From: Halalkalibacter alkaliphilus
GTDB taxonomy: Bacteria; Bacillota; Bacilli; Bacillales; Bacillaceae_D
NCBI RefSeq assembly: GCF_023555415.1
Contig: NZ_JAKRYL010000004.1
Location: forward strand, 62,001-126,000
Direction: 5' to 3'
DNA length: 64,000 bases
The position numbers and the translations under genes were made by a program. Below the pieces are notes generated by a model. It was not told the DNA's origin and did not search any database. It saw only the letters and a list, made by a program, of their open reading frames with translations. Below are positions 8,113-17,408 of this stretch, in pieces (the first letter of the stretch is position 1; each line of letters opens with the position of its first letter).

Positions 8113-9328
8113 TGATATGCTTTCCCAAGACGAGATTAATGAGCTCTTAAAAGGAGTAACTGGAGATAATGAGGAACCGCCTGTAAAAAATGATCAATTT
8201 AATTTATCTGACTACTTGTCAGATATTGAAAAAGACGCTTTAGGAGAGATAGGAAATATATCTTTTGGGAGCGCAGCAACAGCTTTATCAACATTATTAA
8301 ATCAAAAGGTTGAAATTACAACACCGTTGCTCTCAATTATTTCAAGAGATAAGCTTGAGATGGAATTCCCTCAGCCGCATGTAGCTGTCCATGTTGAGTA
8401 TACAGAAGGGTTTCAAGGAATAAATTTATTAGTCATTCAAACTCGGGATGCAGCAATAATAGCTGATTTAATGCTTGGTGGAGATGGGATGGAACCATCT
8501 TTAGAATTAACGGACATGCATGTAAGTGCTGTTCAAGAAGCGATGAACCAAATGATGGGATCTGCTTCTACATCCATGTCGACTATCTTTAACAAAAAGG
8601 TCGACATTTCACCCCCGGGGATAGATTTAATGGATGTTAAAAAGGAGGAAGGGACATCAAAAATTCCTGAAGATGAGATTCTTGTAAAAACATCTTTTCG
8701 ATTAAAAGTAGGGGATTTGATCGATTCAAATATTATGCAATTGGTTACTGTACCATTTGCTAAAGCCTTAGTAGAAGAGTTAATGAATCCAAGTTCGTCT
8801 GTAACGGAAGAAACAGAGTCACCAGTTGAAGAGCTTGCCTATAATGCGAGTCAAGCTGAAAAAGAAGTTGCTTCGATTAAAAGGAATCAAGAGATTGTGC
8901 AAAGACAAGGGGCATCAAGAGAGCAAGTATCTCAAAATCCCCAATCTGTTCACGCACCTTATGAACAAAGAGGTCAGCAGCACTTAGGTGGTTATCATGA
9001 GCGTGATGTCGATGTTCAACCAGCAGCATTTTCAACATTTGAAACGCCGCAATTGTCACCGAGTGAATCGAATAATCTAAATATGTTGTTAGATATTCCT
9101 CTTCAGGTAACAGTTGAGCTAGGTAGAACGAAACGCTCAATCAAGGAAATTCTTGAGTTTACACAAGGATCCATTATCGAACTTGATAAATTAGCAGGGG
9201 AACCAGTAGATATTCTTGTTAATCAAAAATTAATTGCTAAAGGTGAAGTCGTTGTAATTGATGAAAATTTCGGAGTAAGAGTTACTGATATTGTAAGTCA
9301 AGAAGATCGAATTCGAAATTTAAAATAG
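8105..9328 (+). CDS. fliY: Flagellar switch protein and CheY-P phosphatase FliY
   Basis: FliY combines a CheC/CheX-type phosphatase with a FliN-like C-ring domain and dephosphorylates CheY-P at the switch. The 407-residue protein has an N-terminal CheY-binding peptide (MLSQDEINELL), two phosphatase signatures (E48 and N51 in GEIGNISFG; E145 and N148 in QEAMNQMMG), a long Q/S/E-rich linker (about 225-320), and a C-terminal SpoA domain (about 325-400, LDIPLQVTVELGRTKRSIKE). Both E/N pairs are intact, so activity is expected. It is somewhat longer than the B. subtilis protein, the extra length being in the linker. Confidence 0.95.
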   Translation: MNDDMLSQDEINELLKGVTGDNEEPPVKNDQFNLSDYLSDIEKDALGEIGNISFGSAATALSTLLNQKVEITTPLLSIISRDKLEMEFPQPHVAVHVEYTEGFQGINLLVIQTRDAAIIADLMLGGDGMEPSLELTDMHVSAVQEAMNQMMGSASTSMSTIFNKKVDISPPGIDLMDVKKEEGTSKIPEDEILVKTSFRLKVGDLIDSNIMQLVTVPFAKALVEELMNPSSSVTEETESPVEELAYNASQAEKEVASIKRNQEIVQRQGASREQVSQNPQSVHAPYEQRGQQHLGGYHERDVDVQPAAFSTFETPQLSPSESNNLNMLLDIPLQVTVELGRTKRSIKEILEFTQGSIIELDKLAGEPVDILVNQKLIAKGEVVVIDENFGVRVTDIVSQEDRIRNLK

Positions 9329-9345
9329 GGGAAGGGGAATGATCT

Positions 9346-9708
9346 ATGTCAGCAAAAGTGTTAATTGTCGATGATGCGGCATTTATGCGAATGATGATTA
9401 AAGATATATTGAAAAAAAATGGGTTTGAAGTAGTCGGTGAAGCAAACGATGGACTTCAAGCGATTGAAAAGTTTAAGGAATTATCGCCAGATCTTGTCAC
9501 AATGGATATCACAATGCCTGAAATGGACGGAATAACGGCATTAAAGGAAATAAGAGCCATTGACGCTAGTGCTAAGATTATAATGTGTTCAGCGATGGGG
9601 CAGCAAGCAATGGTAATTGATGCGATCCAAGCTGGAGCTAAAGACTTTATCGTGAAGCCGTTTCAAGCTGATCGAGTAATAGAGGCAATTAATAAAACAC
9701 TAGGTTAG
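9346..9708 (+). CDS. cheY: Chemotaxis response regulator CheY
   Basis: A 120-residue stand-alone receiver domain. The acidic pocket DD at residues 9-10, the phosphoacceptor D54 (LVTMDITMPEMDG), the switch serine/threonine region IIMCSAMGQ and the conserved lysine in DFIVKPF are all present. CheY-P binds FliM/FliY and, in Bacillus, promotes counterclockwise smooth swimming. It lies directly between fliY and fliO, its usual place. It would normally be phosphorylated by CheA, whose gene is missing from this locus. Confidence 0.96.
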   Translation: MSAKVLIVDDAAFMRMMIKDILKKNGFEVVGEANDGLQAIEKFKELSPDLVTMDITMPEMDGITALKEIRAIDASAKIIMCSAMGQQAMVIDAIQAGAKDFIVKPFQADRVIEAINKTLG

Positions 9709-9743
9709 TAATGAGTGGAAGAAATGGGGGAGCTGCAATATAT

Positions 9744-10454
9744 ATGAGCAATAAGTTAGTAGTTATAGCTCTAATTTTGATTCTTTCTGTTTTGGGCCCG
9801 CACTATCAAGTGGAAGCAAATACGACGACTGATGAGAATCGTAGAGTTTCAGAAACGTTAAATAGAAATGGATCAACAGAGGAACCAGTCGTGGAAGAAA
9901 ATGCTCCTCCTCAAACACCAGTTAGTGAACCTGTGGAAGAGCCGGTTGGGGATATTATACATGAACAAAATACTTTTTTAATTTTTGCGCAAATGATTAG
10001 CGCGTTGGCACTTGTTGTTGTTCTCATTTATGTACTTTTAAGGTTTCTTAACAAACGGTCCCAGTCGTTTCGTTCGTCGAGATTGCTTGAAAATATTGGT
10101 GGTGTTCCACTTGGTGCTAACAAATCTGTTCAATTAGTTAAAATTGGAGATCGACTTTTAGTAGTTGGTGTAGGTGACTCTATTCAACTTTTGAAAGAAA
10201 TTGAGGACGTTGGCGAAGTAGAATCGATTATAAACCATCAACAAGAACAATTAGAGCAGTTTGATCAGCCAATACAAAGACTTTTTAACTGGGTTAATAC
10301 TAAGATTAGTCCTAAGAAAAATACACATAACCAATCGACCAAGGCATCTAAATCGAATCACGATGCTTTTAAAAGTTTATTGGAGAACCAGCTAAAAGAC
10401 GTATCTAACTCACAAAAGAAAATACATGATACAGTAAGGGAGCGTGACAAATAA
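9744..10454 (+). CDS. fliO: Flagellar biosynthetic protein FliO (FliZ)
   Basis: FliO (older Bacillus name FliZ) assists assembly of the FliP ring in the export gate. The 236-residue product has an N-terminal hydrophobic signal (NKLVVIALILILSVLG), an extracytoplasmic E/P-rich stretch, a transmembrane helix (about residues 80-105, FAQMISALALVVVLIYVLLRF) and a cytosolic domain with the family block GGVPLGANKSVQLVKIGDRLLVVGV. The ATG at 9744 is preceded by GGGGGAG at 9726-9732; the upstream in-frame ATG at 9711 has no Shine-Dalgarno. It overlaps fliP by one base. Confidence 0.9.
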   Translation: MSNKLVVIALILILSVLGPHYQVEANTTTDENRRVSETLNRNGSTEEPVVEENAPPQTPVSEPVEEPVGDIIHEQNTFLIFAQMISALALVVVLIYVLLRFLNKRSQSFRSSRLLENIGGVPLGANKSVQLVKIGDRLLVVGVGDSIQLLKEIEDVGEVESIINHQQEQLEQFDQPIQRLFNWVNTKISPKKNTHNQSTKASKSNHDAFKSLLENQLKDVSNSQKKIHDTVRERDK

Positions 10455-11158
10455 TGCTAGAGCCCTTAATCATTTCCACTGTCACGACAGTCCCAGGACT
10501 AGATTTAGATTTTATTACGGATGAACCCGCTAATGTTGCCACAACTATTCAGCTTTTACTATTGTTAACGGTTCTGTCATTAGCGCCTTCTATTCTTATT
10601 TTAATGACAAGCTTTACAAGAATTGTGATTGTATTATCGTTTGTCAGGCAAGGATTAGCGACACAATCAATGCCGCCGAACCAAGTTTTAATAGGAATTG
10701 CCCTTTTTCTTACTTTTTTCATTATGGCTCCTGTTTTTGCAGAAGTAAACGAAACAGCACTAACTCCTTTTTTTGAAGGAGAAATTGATCAAGAGGAAGC
10801 TTTTTATTTAGCCTCACTTCCTATGAAAGAATTCATGGCTAATCATACGAGGGAAAAAGATTTAGCCCTATTCATGGGCTATGCAGGTCTTGATAGGCCT
10901 GAAACACTTGATGATATCCCTCTCACTGCATTGGTACCGGCTTTTGCAATTAGTGAGCTGAAAACTGCGTTTCAAATTGGCTTTCTAATTTTCATCCCGT
11001 TTCTAGTAATTGATATGATTGTTGCGAGTGTATTGATGTCTATGGGGATGATGATGCTGCCGCCAGTTATGATTGCTTTGCCATTTAAAATATTATTGTT
11101 TGTATTAGTTGATGGTTGGTATTTAATAGTCCAATCATTGCTTCTTAGCTTTAATTAA
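10454..11158 (+). CDS. fliP: Flagellar export gate protein FliP
   Basis: FliP forms the pentameric core of the FliPQR export gate. The 234-residue protein shows the conserved segments SILILMTSFTRIVIVLSFVR, QSMPPNQVLIGIALFLTFF and IPLTALVPAFAISELKTAF, plus the C-terminal MSMGMMMLPPVMIALPFK, with four membrane segments. No long cleavable signal peptide is seen, as in other Bacillus FliP. It is separated by 11 bases from fliQ, with AAGGTGGTGG as the fliQ Shine-Dalgarno. Confidence 0.97.
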   Translation: MLEPLIISTVTTVPGLDLDFITDEPANVATTIQLLLLLTVLSLAPSILILMTSFTRIVIVLSFVRQGLATQSMPPNQVLIGIALFLTFFIMAPVFAEVNETALTPFFEGEIDQEEAFYLASLPMKEFMANHTREKDLALFMGYAGLDRPETLDDIPLTALVPAFAISELKTAFQIGFLIFIPFLVIDMIVASVLMSMGMMMLPPVMIALPFKILLFVLVDGWYLIVQSLLLSFN

Positions 11159-11169
11159 GGTGGTGGATT

Positions 11170-11439
11170 ATGAGTTCGGAATTCGTTATAAGCATGGCTG
11201 AAAATGGAGTGTGGACAGTTCTTCTTGTTGCTGGACCGCTCTTACTTGTTGCACTTGGACTAGGACTATTAGTAAGTATTTTTCAGGCTACGACACAAAT
11301 CCAAGAGCAAACACTTGCCTTTATCCCAAAAATAGTTGGTGTTTTCGCTGCATTAATCTTATTTGGTCCTTGGATGTTATCTAATGTTACTAATTTCACA
11401 TACCAAATTTTCAACAATCTCCATAGGTTCATTGGGTAA
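11170..11439 (+). CDS. fliQ: Flagellar export gate protein FliQ
   Basis: A small 89-residue protein with two hydrophobic helices and the FliQ signature GLLVSIFQATTQIQEQTLAFIPK. Four copies of FliQ clamp the FliP-FliR gate. The length and position between fliP and fliR are as expected. Its stop codon overlaps the fliR ATG by one base (TAATG). Confidence 0.97.
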   Translation: MSSEFVISMAENGVWTVLLVAGPLLLVALGLGLLVSIFQATTQIQEQTLAFIPKIVGVFAALILFGPWMLSNVTNFTYQIFNNLHRFIG

Positions 11440-12215
11440 TGATTGAATTTATTAATGTACTACCCGCCTTCTTGCTTGTTTTTATGAGAGTTCTTGCTTT
11501 TTTTGCTGTGTTGCCAATCTATTCTCATAGATCGATTCCAAATACGATGAAGATAGGGTTGTCACTATTTTTGGCTTGGATAATGGTCTTTACACTTGAA
11601 TCACCGATTGTTGTGATTGATGCAATGTATTATTTAATTTTAATAAAAGAAGTATTAGTAGGACTATTTGTTGGGTTAATAGCGGCAATTCTTTTATATG
11701 CCATTCAAGTGGCAGGAGGGTTTATCGATTATAGTATGGGATTTATGATTGCTAACGTAGTAGACCCGCAGACAGGGGCACAAACACCACTTACTGGGAG
11801 CTATTTATATACCTTTGCCCTGCTTTTTTTACTGCTAGTTAATGGTCATCACTTGTTGTTAGATGGTATTTATTATAGTTACCAATTTGTACCGATGGAT
11901 CAGGTGACATTGCCTTTCGGGCAAGAAAACATCATTCAGTATATTGCAACAACCTTTAACGCCATGTTTATTATTGCCTTTCAAATGGCTTTTCCAATTG
12001 TAGGGTCGCTCTTTTTAGTTGATGTTGGACTTGGAATGGTCTCGCGAGCAGTACCACAGATGAATGTTTTTGTTGTCGGTATGCCGTTGAAAATTATTGT
12101 TGGTCTATTATTGTTAACTGTTTTTATGGGTGTGTTTTTTATGGTGTTACAGCGTCTGTTTGATCAAACACTCATTGCGATGCGTACACTGCTACAATTA
12201 CTCGGGGGGGCATGA
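11439..12215 (+). CDS. fliR: Flagellar export gate protein FliR
   Basis: FliR is the single-copy subunit that closes the FliPQR gate. The 258-residue protein has about six membrane segments and the family blocks PAFLLVFMRVLAFFAVLPIY and GGFIDYSMGFMIANVVDPQTG. It starts at the overlapping ATG with fliQ. The last sense codons include a run of seven G (12204-12210) that also serves as the Shine-Dalgarno region of flhB; a one-base loss there would fuse FliR in frame with FlhB. Confidence 0.96.
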   Translation: MIEFINVLPAFLLVFMRVLAFFAVLPIYSHRSIPNTMKIGLSLFLAWIMVFTLESPIVVIDAMYYLILIKEVLVGLFVGLIAAILLYAIQVAGGFIDYSMGFMIANVVDPQTGAQTPLTGSYLYTFALLFLLLVNGHHLLLDGIYYSYQFVPMDQVTLPFGQENIIQYIATTFNAMFIIAFQMAFPIVGSLFLVDVGLGMVSRAVPQMNVFVVGMPLKIIVGLLLLTVFMGVFFMVLQRLFDQTLIAMRTLLQLLGGA

Positions 12216-12216
12216 A

Positions 12217-13311
12217 ATGGACAAGTTTAAAATACGTCTAAACCTTCAGTATTTTGCTGAGGAGAAGACGGAAAAAGCAACCCCGAAAAAAAGACAAGAT
12301 ACTCGTAAAAAAGGACAGGTGGCAAAAAGTACCGACGTAAATACAGCGATTATATTGTTATTGGTTTTTTTATTTTTATGGTTGTTTGGAGGAATGCTTG
12401 GTGAAACCTTATTTAATTTATTGAAACATACCTTTCAAACTTACCTTCTTTTGGAATTGACAGAGGCAACTATTGCTGCTTTATTTTTGGAGTTGGTAAT
12501 GGAGTCTGCGATTGTATTGCTCCCAATCATGATGATCGCATTAATTGCTGGAGTGGCTGCGAGTTATATCCAAGTTGGGGTATTATTTGCCCCAGAAGCA
12601 ATAAAGATGAAGTTGTCTAAACTCGATCCTATTAAAGGAGCGAAACGAATTTTCTCTATCCGTGCACTTGTCGAACTGTTGAAATCCTTGTTAAAGATTT
12701 CATTAGCCGGTGTGGTCGTATTCATTATTATTTGGTTGAATTTAGAAAATGTGATGATCCTTTCACAAAAGAGTGTGGGGGATGGATTTGCTTTTATTGC
12801 ACAATTAACGGCAATATTAGGTATATCAGTAGCTGTTCTCCTTCTTGTCCTTTCAATTCCAGATTATCTCTACCAAAAATATGATCATGAAAAACAAATC
12901 AAAATGTCGAAAAAAGATATAAAAGATGAGCACAAAAACATGGAGGGAGATCCAAGAATAAAATCAAAACGCAAGCAGAAACAAATGGAAATGGCAATGC
13001 AAAGGATGATGCAAGAAGTCCCAAAAGCAGATGTCGTTATTACGAATCCAACGCATTTTGCCGTCGCACTGCGTTATGATGAAGAAAAAGCGGATGCACC
13101 AGTTGTAGTTGCAAAAGGTGTTGATTTTATGGCTCAGAAAATAAAAGGTGTTGCGGCTGAACAGAAAGTCGTAACCGTTGAAAATAGACCACTTGCTAGA
13201 GCTTTGTATCATCAGGCTGAAATTGGGGATCAGGTCCCAGAAGATTTGTTCAAGGCAGTAGCAGAAGTGCTCGCATATGTTTATCGCTTGAAAGATAAAC
13301 AAATAAATTAG
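12217..13311 (+). CDS. flhB: Flagellar export switch protein FlhB
   Basis: FlhB controls the switch from rod/hook to filament export through autocleavage. The 364-residue protein has a basic N terminus (EEKTEKATPKKRQDTRKKGQ), four transmembrane helices, a linker, and the cytosolic domain with the self-cleaving NPTH motif at residues 277-280 (VITNPTHFAVALRYD). All features of an active FlhB are present. The ATG at 12217 is one base after the fliR stop; the frame is open upstream to 12130, but that sequence lies inside fliR in another frame and is not conserved. Confidence 0.96.
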   Translation: MDKFKIRLNLQYFAEEKTEKATPKKRQDTRKKGQVAKSTDVNTAIILLLVFLFLWLFGGMLGETLFNLLKHTFQTYLLLELTEATIAALFLELVMESAIVLLPIMMIALIAGVAASYIQVGVLFAPEAIKMKLSKLDPIKGAKRIFSIRALVELLKSLLKISLAGVVVFIIIWLNLENVMILSQKSVGDGFAFIAQLTAILGISVAVLLLVLSIPDYLYQKYDHEKQIKMSKKDIKDEHKNMEGDPRIKSKRKQKQMEMAMQRMMQEVPKADVVITNPTHFAVALRYDEEKADAPVVVAKGVDFMAQKIKGVAAEQKVVTVENRPLARALYHQAEIGDQVPEDLFKAVAEVLAYVYRLKDKQIN

Positions 13312-13337
13312 TTATAGTAAGTTAGGGGAGAAGTTTA

Positions 13338-15374
13338 GTGGCAGTAAGAGATCTATCAGTTTTACTTGGAGTTATTCTAATTGTCATCATGCTCATCATT
13401 CCGTTACCTACGGCGATGTTGGACTTTTTAATCATAATTAATATATCTCTTGCCCTTATTATCATCCTCGTTGCAATGAATACTCGAGAGCCGTTGCAAT
13501 TTTCTATTTTTCCTACATTACTTTTACTTGTTACATTATTTCGATTGGGTTTAAATGTATCCACAACTCGTTCCATTCTTGGTGAAGCTAATGCGGGAAA
13601 TGTAATAGATACATTTGGAAACTTTGTTGTTGGTGGTAATGCACTAGTAGGATTTGTTGTTTTCTTGATCTTAATTGTGATTCAGTTTCTAGTCATTACA
13701 AAGGGTGCTGAACGTGTATCGGAAGTAGGTGCTCGTTTTACTTTAGATGCAATGCCTGGAAAACAAATGAGTATTGATGCAGATTTAAATGCAGGGATGA
13801 TCTCCGATATTGAAGCGAAACAGCGTCGAGAAAAAATCGAACGTGAAGCAGATTTTTACGGCTCCATGGATGGTGCGAGTAAATTTGTTAAGGGAGATGC
13901 TATTGCTGGAATTGTTATAGTTATGATTAATTTACTATTCGGTCTTATCATTGGTATGACTCAAATGGGAATGGATCTATCTACTTCAGCGGCAACTTAC
14001 ACGCTCTTAACTGTAGGAGACGGGCTTGTAAGTCAAATTCCTGCTTTGTTAATCTCAACAGCTACAGGCATAGTTGTTACCCGTGCTGCTTCGGAAGGTA
14101 ATTTAGGACATGATATTACGAAACAAATATTTGCATATCCCAAAATGCTTTATATTGCGGGAGGCACAATCTTTTTATTAGGTGTCATTACTCCAATTAG
14201 TCCCATTTTCACATTTCCAATTGCCTTATTGCTAATGCTTGGTGGATACTTCCTTTCCAAAAATGAAAAAATCGCACAAATGGAGGAAGACCAAGTAGAA
14301 GATGAGGTTGAACCTGATGAAATGAAATCTCCAGAAAGTGTTGTCAATTTGCTGCAGATTGATCCAATTGAATTTGAGTTTGGTTATGGTTTGATTCCGC
14401 TTGCTGATGCAAATCAAGGTGGGGATTTGTTAGATCGGGTCGTTATGATACGACGTCAAATGGCACTAGAACTAGGAATGATTGTACCTGTAATAAGAAT
14501 TCGGGATAATATCCAACTTCAACCAAATGAATATACAATTAAGATTAAAGGCAATGAAGTCGCTAAAGGTGATTTATTACTCGATCATTATATGGCTATG
14601 AGTCCTGGATTTGATGATGAAAGTATTATTGGGATTGAGACGGTGGAACCAGCTTTTGGACTGCCGGCGCTTTGGATTGGGGAAGAAATGAAAGAACAGG
14701 CGGAGTTGTCAGGTTATACCGTTGTTGATCCACCATCTGTTGTTTCTACCCATTTAACTGAGGTTATTAAGCGCCATGCTCATGAATTACTAGGGCGTCA
14801 AGAAACAAAGCAACTTGTCGATCACCTAAAAGAAACATATCCGGCACTTGTTGAAGAAGTAACACCAAATTCATTATCTACAGGAGAAGTCCAAAAGGTA
14901 TTAACAAATTTATTGAAAGAAAATGTCTCGATTAGGAATTTGCCGATTATATTTGAGACACTTGCTGATTATGGGCATATGACAAAAGATATGGATTTAG
15001 TTACAGAATATGTTCGTCAATCGCTTTCGCGTCAAATTTCGAAGCAAATGACAACACCTGGGGAGCCTTTATATGTCATAACATTAAGTGGACAAGTTGA
15101 GAAAAAAGTAGCAGACTCTGTCCAGCAAACAGAGCATGGTAACTTTATTTCAATGGATCCTAACATTTCTCAAGCTATATTGGAAGCTGCGGCATCTGAA
15201 ACTGATCGCCTTAGCCAAATGGGACAACAAGCGGTAATTTTATGTTCTCCTGCGGTAAGGATGTATGTAAGGCAGCTGCTTGAGAGGTATTTGCCTCATG
15301 TTCCGATTTTGTCTTACAATGAACTTGAGGCAAACGTTGAAGTGCAAAGTGTAGGAGTGGTGAACATAGAATGA
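13338..15374 (+). CDS. flhA: Flagellar export gate protein FlhA
   Basis: FlhA is the nonameric export engine. The 678-residue product has an N-terminal membrane domain with about eight helices (1-310), the FHIPEP family blocks FSIFPTLLLLVTLFRLGLNV and RVSEVGARFTLDAMPGKQM, and a large C-terminal cytosolic docking domain. It starts with GTG at 13338 after AGGGGAGAAG. The 3' end overlaps flhF by four bases (ATGA), so the two are translationally coupled. Length is normal for Bacillus. Confidence 0.97.
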   Translation: MAVRDLSVLLGVILIVIMLIIPLPTAMLDFLIIINISLALIIILVAMNTREPLQFSIFPTLLLLVTLFRLGLNVSTTRSILGEANAGNVIDTFGNFVVGGNALVGFVVFLILIVIQFLVITKGAERVSEVGARFTLDAMPGKQMSIDADLNAGMISDIEAKQRREKIEREADFYGSMDGASKFVKGDAIAGIVIVMINLLFGLIIGMTQMGMDLSTSAATYTLLTVGDGLVSQIPALLISTATGIVVTRAASEGNLGHDITKQIFAYPKMLYIAGGTIFLLGVITPISPIFTFPIALLLMLGGYFLSKNEKIAQMEEDQVEDEVEPDEMKSPESVVNLLQIDPIEFEFGYGLIPLADANQGGDLLDRVVMIRRQMALELGMIVPVIRIRDNIQLQPNEYTIKIKGNEVAKGDLLLDHYMAMSPGFDDESIIGIETVEPAFGLPALWIGEEMKEQAELSGYTVVDPPSVVSTHLTEVIKRHAHELLGRQETKQLVDHLKETYPALVEEVTPNSLSTGEVQKVLTNLLKENVSIRNLPIIFETLADYGHMTKDMDLVTEYVRQSLSRQISKQMTTPGEPLYVITLSGQVEKKVADSVQQTEHGNFISMDPNISQAILEAAASETDRLSQMGQQAVILCSPAVRMYVRQLLERYLPHVPILSYNELEANVEVQSVGVVNIE

Positions 15375-16525
15375 AGGTAAAAAAGTATACTGCAAACTCA
15401 ATGCATGAAGCTATGAAGGTCATTCGTTCGGAGCTCGGGGATGATGCAGTTATCTTAAATTCAAAAGAGGTTGATACAGGCGGTTTTCTTGGATTTTTTA
15501 CTAAGAAAAAGATGGAAGTTATTGCTGCCATTGATCCTGCAGTATCTAGAGCACCGATTCGAAAAACTACTTCTAACGTGGTTAGAAGTAGAAAAGCCGA
15601 TGTTGTTTCACCAGTAACTCCACAAAAAGAAGAGCCAACACAAGAGCAGTTAATGAAAGAGATTAATCAGTTAAAGGAACTCGTTCAAGGGTTAAATGAT
15701 AAAAATAGTTCGGTTAACAAAGAATATCCTGAACCATTCCAACAGATAGATGATCAATTACGAGTGCAAGGTATAACAGAGACGATTCGTTTTTCGATAA
15801 TGAAGCATCTACTGAAACAATGGTATGATCAGTCGACTTCAAAACGAAATCAACAAGAAATAAAAATCGAACTTTATAATTACTTACAGTCGCTCTTAGC
15901 AAATGTTCCAATTGGAGGGATATCATTTAATAAGAAGATATTGAATTTAGTTGGACCTACTGGTGTCGGAAAAACAACAACCATTGCTAAGCTTGCTGCT
16001 GATTCCGTATTAAAAAAGAAAAAGAAAGTAGCGTTAATTACGACCGATACGTACCGTATTGCTGCGGTTGAGCAATTAAAAACATATGCTAAAATTTTAA
16101 ATATTCCACTGGAAGTTGCCTATTCTATTGAAGATTTTAAGAAAGCAATTGAACAATTCAAGCATTATGATCTAATTCTAGTGGATTCAGCTGGTCGTAA
16201 TTTTCGCAACCAATTGTATGTAGAGGAATTATCGAAAGTTATTGATTTCGAGCAGGATGCGGATACGTACCTCGTATTATCCCTGACTTCAAAGTATGAA
16301 GATATGAAAAAGATTATTGGACAATTTCATTTGATTCCGTTACATCAAGTTATTCTAACGAAGCACGATGAAACAAGCACGTATGGAGCGATGTTGAATA
16401 TCCCTATTGACCTTGGAAAAGGGGTTGCATATGTGACTACAGGACAGAACGTTCCTGATGATATTGTGGAAGTTACGAGTGAGTATTTACTTAGCTGTGT
16501 GCTTGAGGTGAAAATAAATGAATGA
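15371..16525 (+). CDS. flhF: Flagellar SRP-like GTPase FlhF
   Basis: FlhF is an SRP-family GTPase that determines the position and number of flagella. The 384-residue protein has a variable B domain (1-110), an N domain, and a G domain from about residue 190 with G1 GPTGVGKTTT (from 195), TTDTYRIAAVEQL, the G3 motif LVDSAGRN and the G4-like TKHDE. In B. subtilis FlhF is activated by FlhG, which is encoded next and overlaps by eight bases. The start ATG overlaps the flhA stop. Confidence 0.95.
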   Translation: MKVKKYTANSMHEAMKVIRSELGDDAVILNSKEVDTGGFLGFFTKKKMEVIAAIDPAVSRAPIRKTTSNVVRSRKADVVSPVTPQKEEPTQEQLMKEINQLKELVQGLNDKNSSVNKEYPEPFQQIDDQLRVQGITETIRFSIMKHLLKQWYDQSTSKRNQQEIKIELYNYLQSLLANVPIGGISFNKKILNLVGPTGVGKTTTIAKLAADSVLKKKKKVALITTDTYRIAAVEQLKTYAKILNIPLEVAYSIEDFKKAIEQFKHYDLILVDSAGRNFRNQLYVEELSKVIDFEQDADTYLVLSLTSKYEDMKKIIGQFHLIPLHQVILTKHDETSTYGAMLNIPIDLGKGVAYVTTGQNVPDDIVEVTSEYLLSCVLEVKINE

Positions 16526-17372
16526 TCAAGCAGAAAACCTAAGAAGACTTATTGAAATGAATGATAAAAAAGAAGCGAAAGTTATTGCTGTTGTGAGTGG
16601 AAAAGGCGGAGTGGGCAAATCAAATGTTTGTTTGAATTTTGCTATTTCGTTATCAAATCTTAATAAGAAAGTAGCCATTATTGATTTGGATATCGGAATG
16701 GGGAATTTGGATATATTAATGGGACTGACTCCTCGCTTCCACCTTCTAGATATGCTTGAAAACCAACTATCTATTTGGGAGATTATTGAAGAGTCGAAGG
16801 TTGGTATTTCGTATATTGCTGGAGGATCGGGTTTTTCTAAATTTGCTGATCTAAATGAGGAAAAAAGACAACGCTTTTTTTCACAGATTGAACAAATGGG
16901 TCAAGCCTTTGATTACATCTTCTTAGACATGGGGGCTGGTGCAACAAAAGAAAGTTTAAAATTTGTCCTATCCGCTCATGAAGTCTTTATTGTGACGACT
17001 CCAGAGCCGCCCGCGATAACGGATGCTTACTCCATGCTTAAATATATTTACTTACAGGAGAAGGATAAACCTCTGTTTTTAATAGTGAATCGTGCTGATT
17101 CTGAAATGGAAGGAACTCGGACGTTAAATAATTTTAAACATGTGGCTTTACAGTTTTTGCAAAAAGAAATTTCAACCCTTGGTTTTATTCCTAACGATGC
17201 CAGTGTTTCAAAAGCAGTTAAAGCTCAAATACCATTTGTGATATGGAATAAACAGGCAAAAGCGAGTATTGCTGTCAATGGACTAGCCTCTTCTTATTTA
17301 GGTGTGGGGAAACAAAGCCCGACAAAGTTCGGCCAGTTCCTTTATAAGATGAAAAAAATGGTGAAAATATAA
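16518..17372 (+). CDS. flhG: MinD/ParA-like ATPase FlhG (YlxH)
   Basis: FlhG is a membrane-associating P-loop ATPase that activates FlhF GTPase and sets flagellar pattern. The 284-residue product carries the N-terminal FlhF-activating helix (NLRRLIEMNDKKEAKVIAV), the deviant Walker A GKGGVGKSN, the switch I region IDLDIGMGNLDILMGL, switch II DMGAGATKES, and a C-terminal amphipathic basic helix (GQFLYKMKKMVKI) suited to membrane targeting. It follows flhF with an 8-base overlap and precedes cheB. Confidence 0.95.
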   Translation: MNDQAENLRRLIEMNDKKEAKVIAVVSGKGGVGKSNVCLNFAISLSNLNKKVAIIDLDIGMGNLDILMGLTPRFHLLDMLENQLSIWEIIEESKVGISYIAGGSGFSKFADLNEEKRQRFFSQIEQMGQAFDYIFLDMGAGATKESLKFVLSAHEVFIVTTPEPPAITDAYSMLKYIYLQEKDKPLFLIVNRADSEMEGTRTLNNFKHVALQFLQKEISTLGFIPNDASVSKAVKAQIPFVIWNKQAKASIAVNGLASSYLGVGKQSPTKFGQFLYKMKKMVKI

Positions 17373-17408
17373 ATTTGTGACTCCCTTTACAGAAAGTTGG
17401 GGATAGAT

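Noticed and set aside
12130-12216. Upstream extension of the flhB frame inside fliR
   Set aside because: No Shine-Dalgarno and not conserved; FlhB homologues start at the ATG at 12217. Kept only as the basis for the fusion observation.
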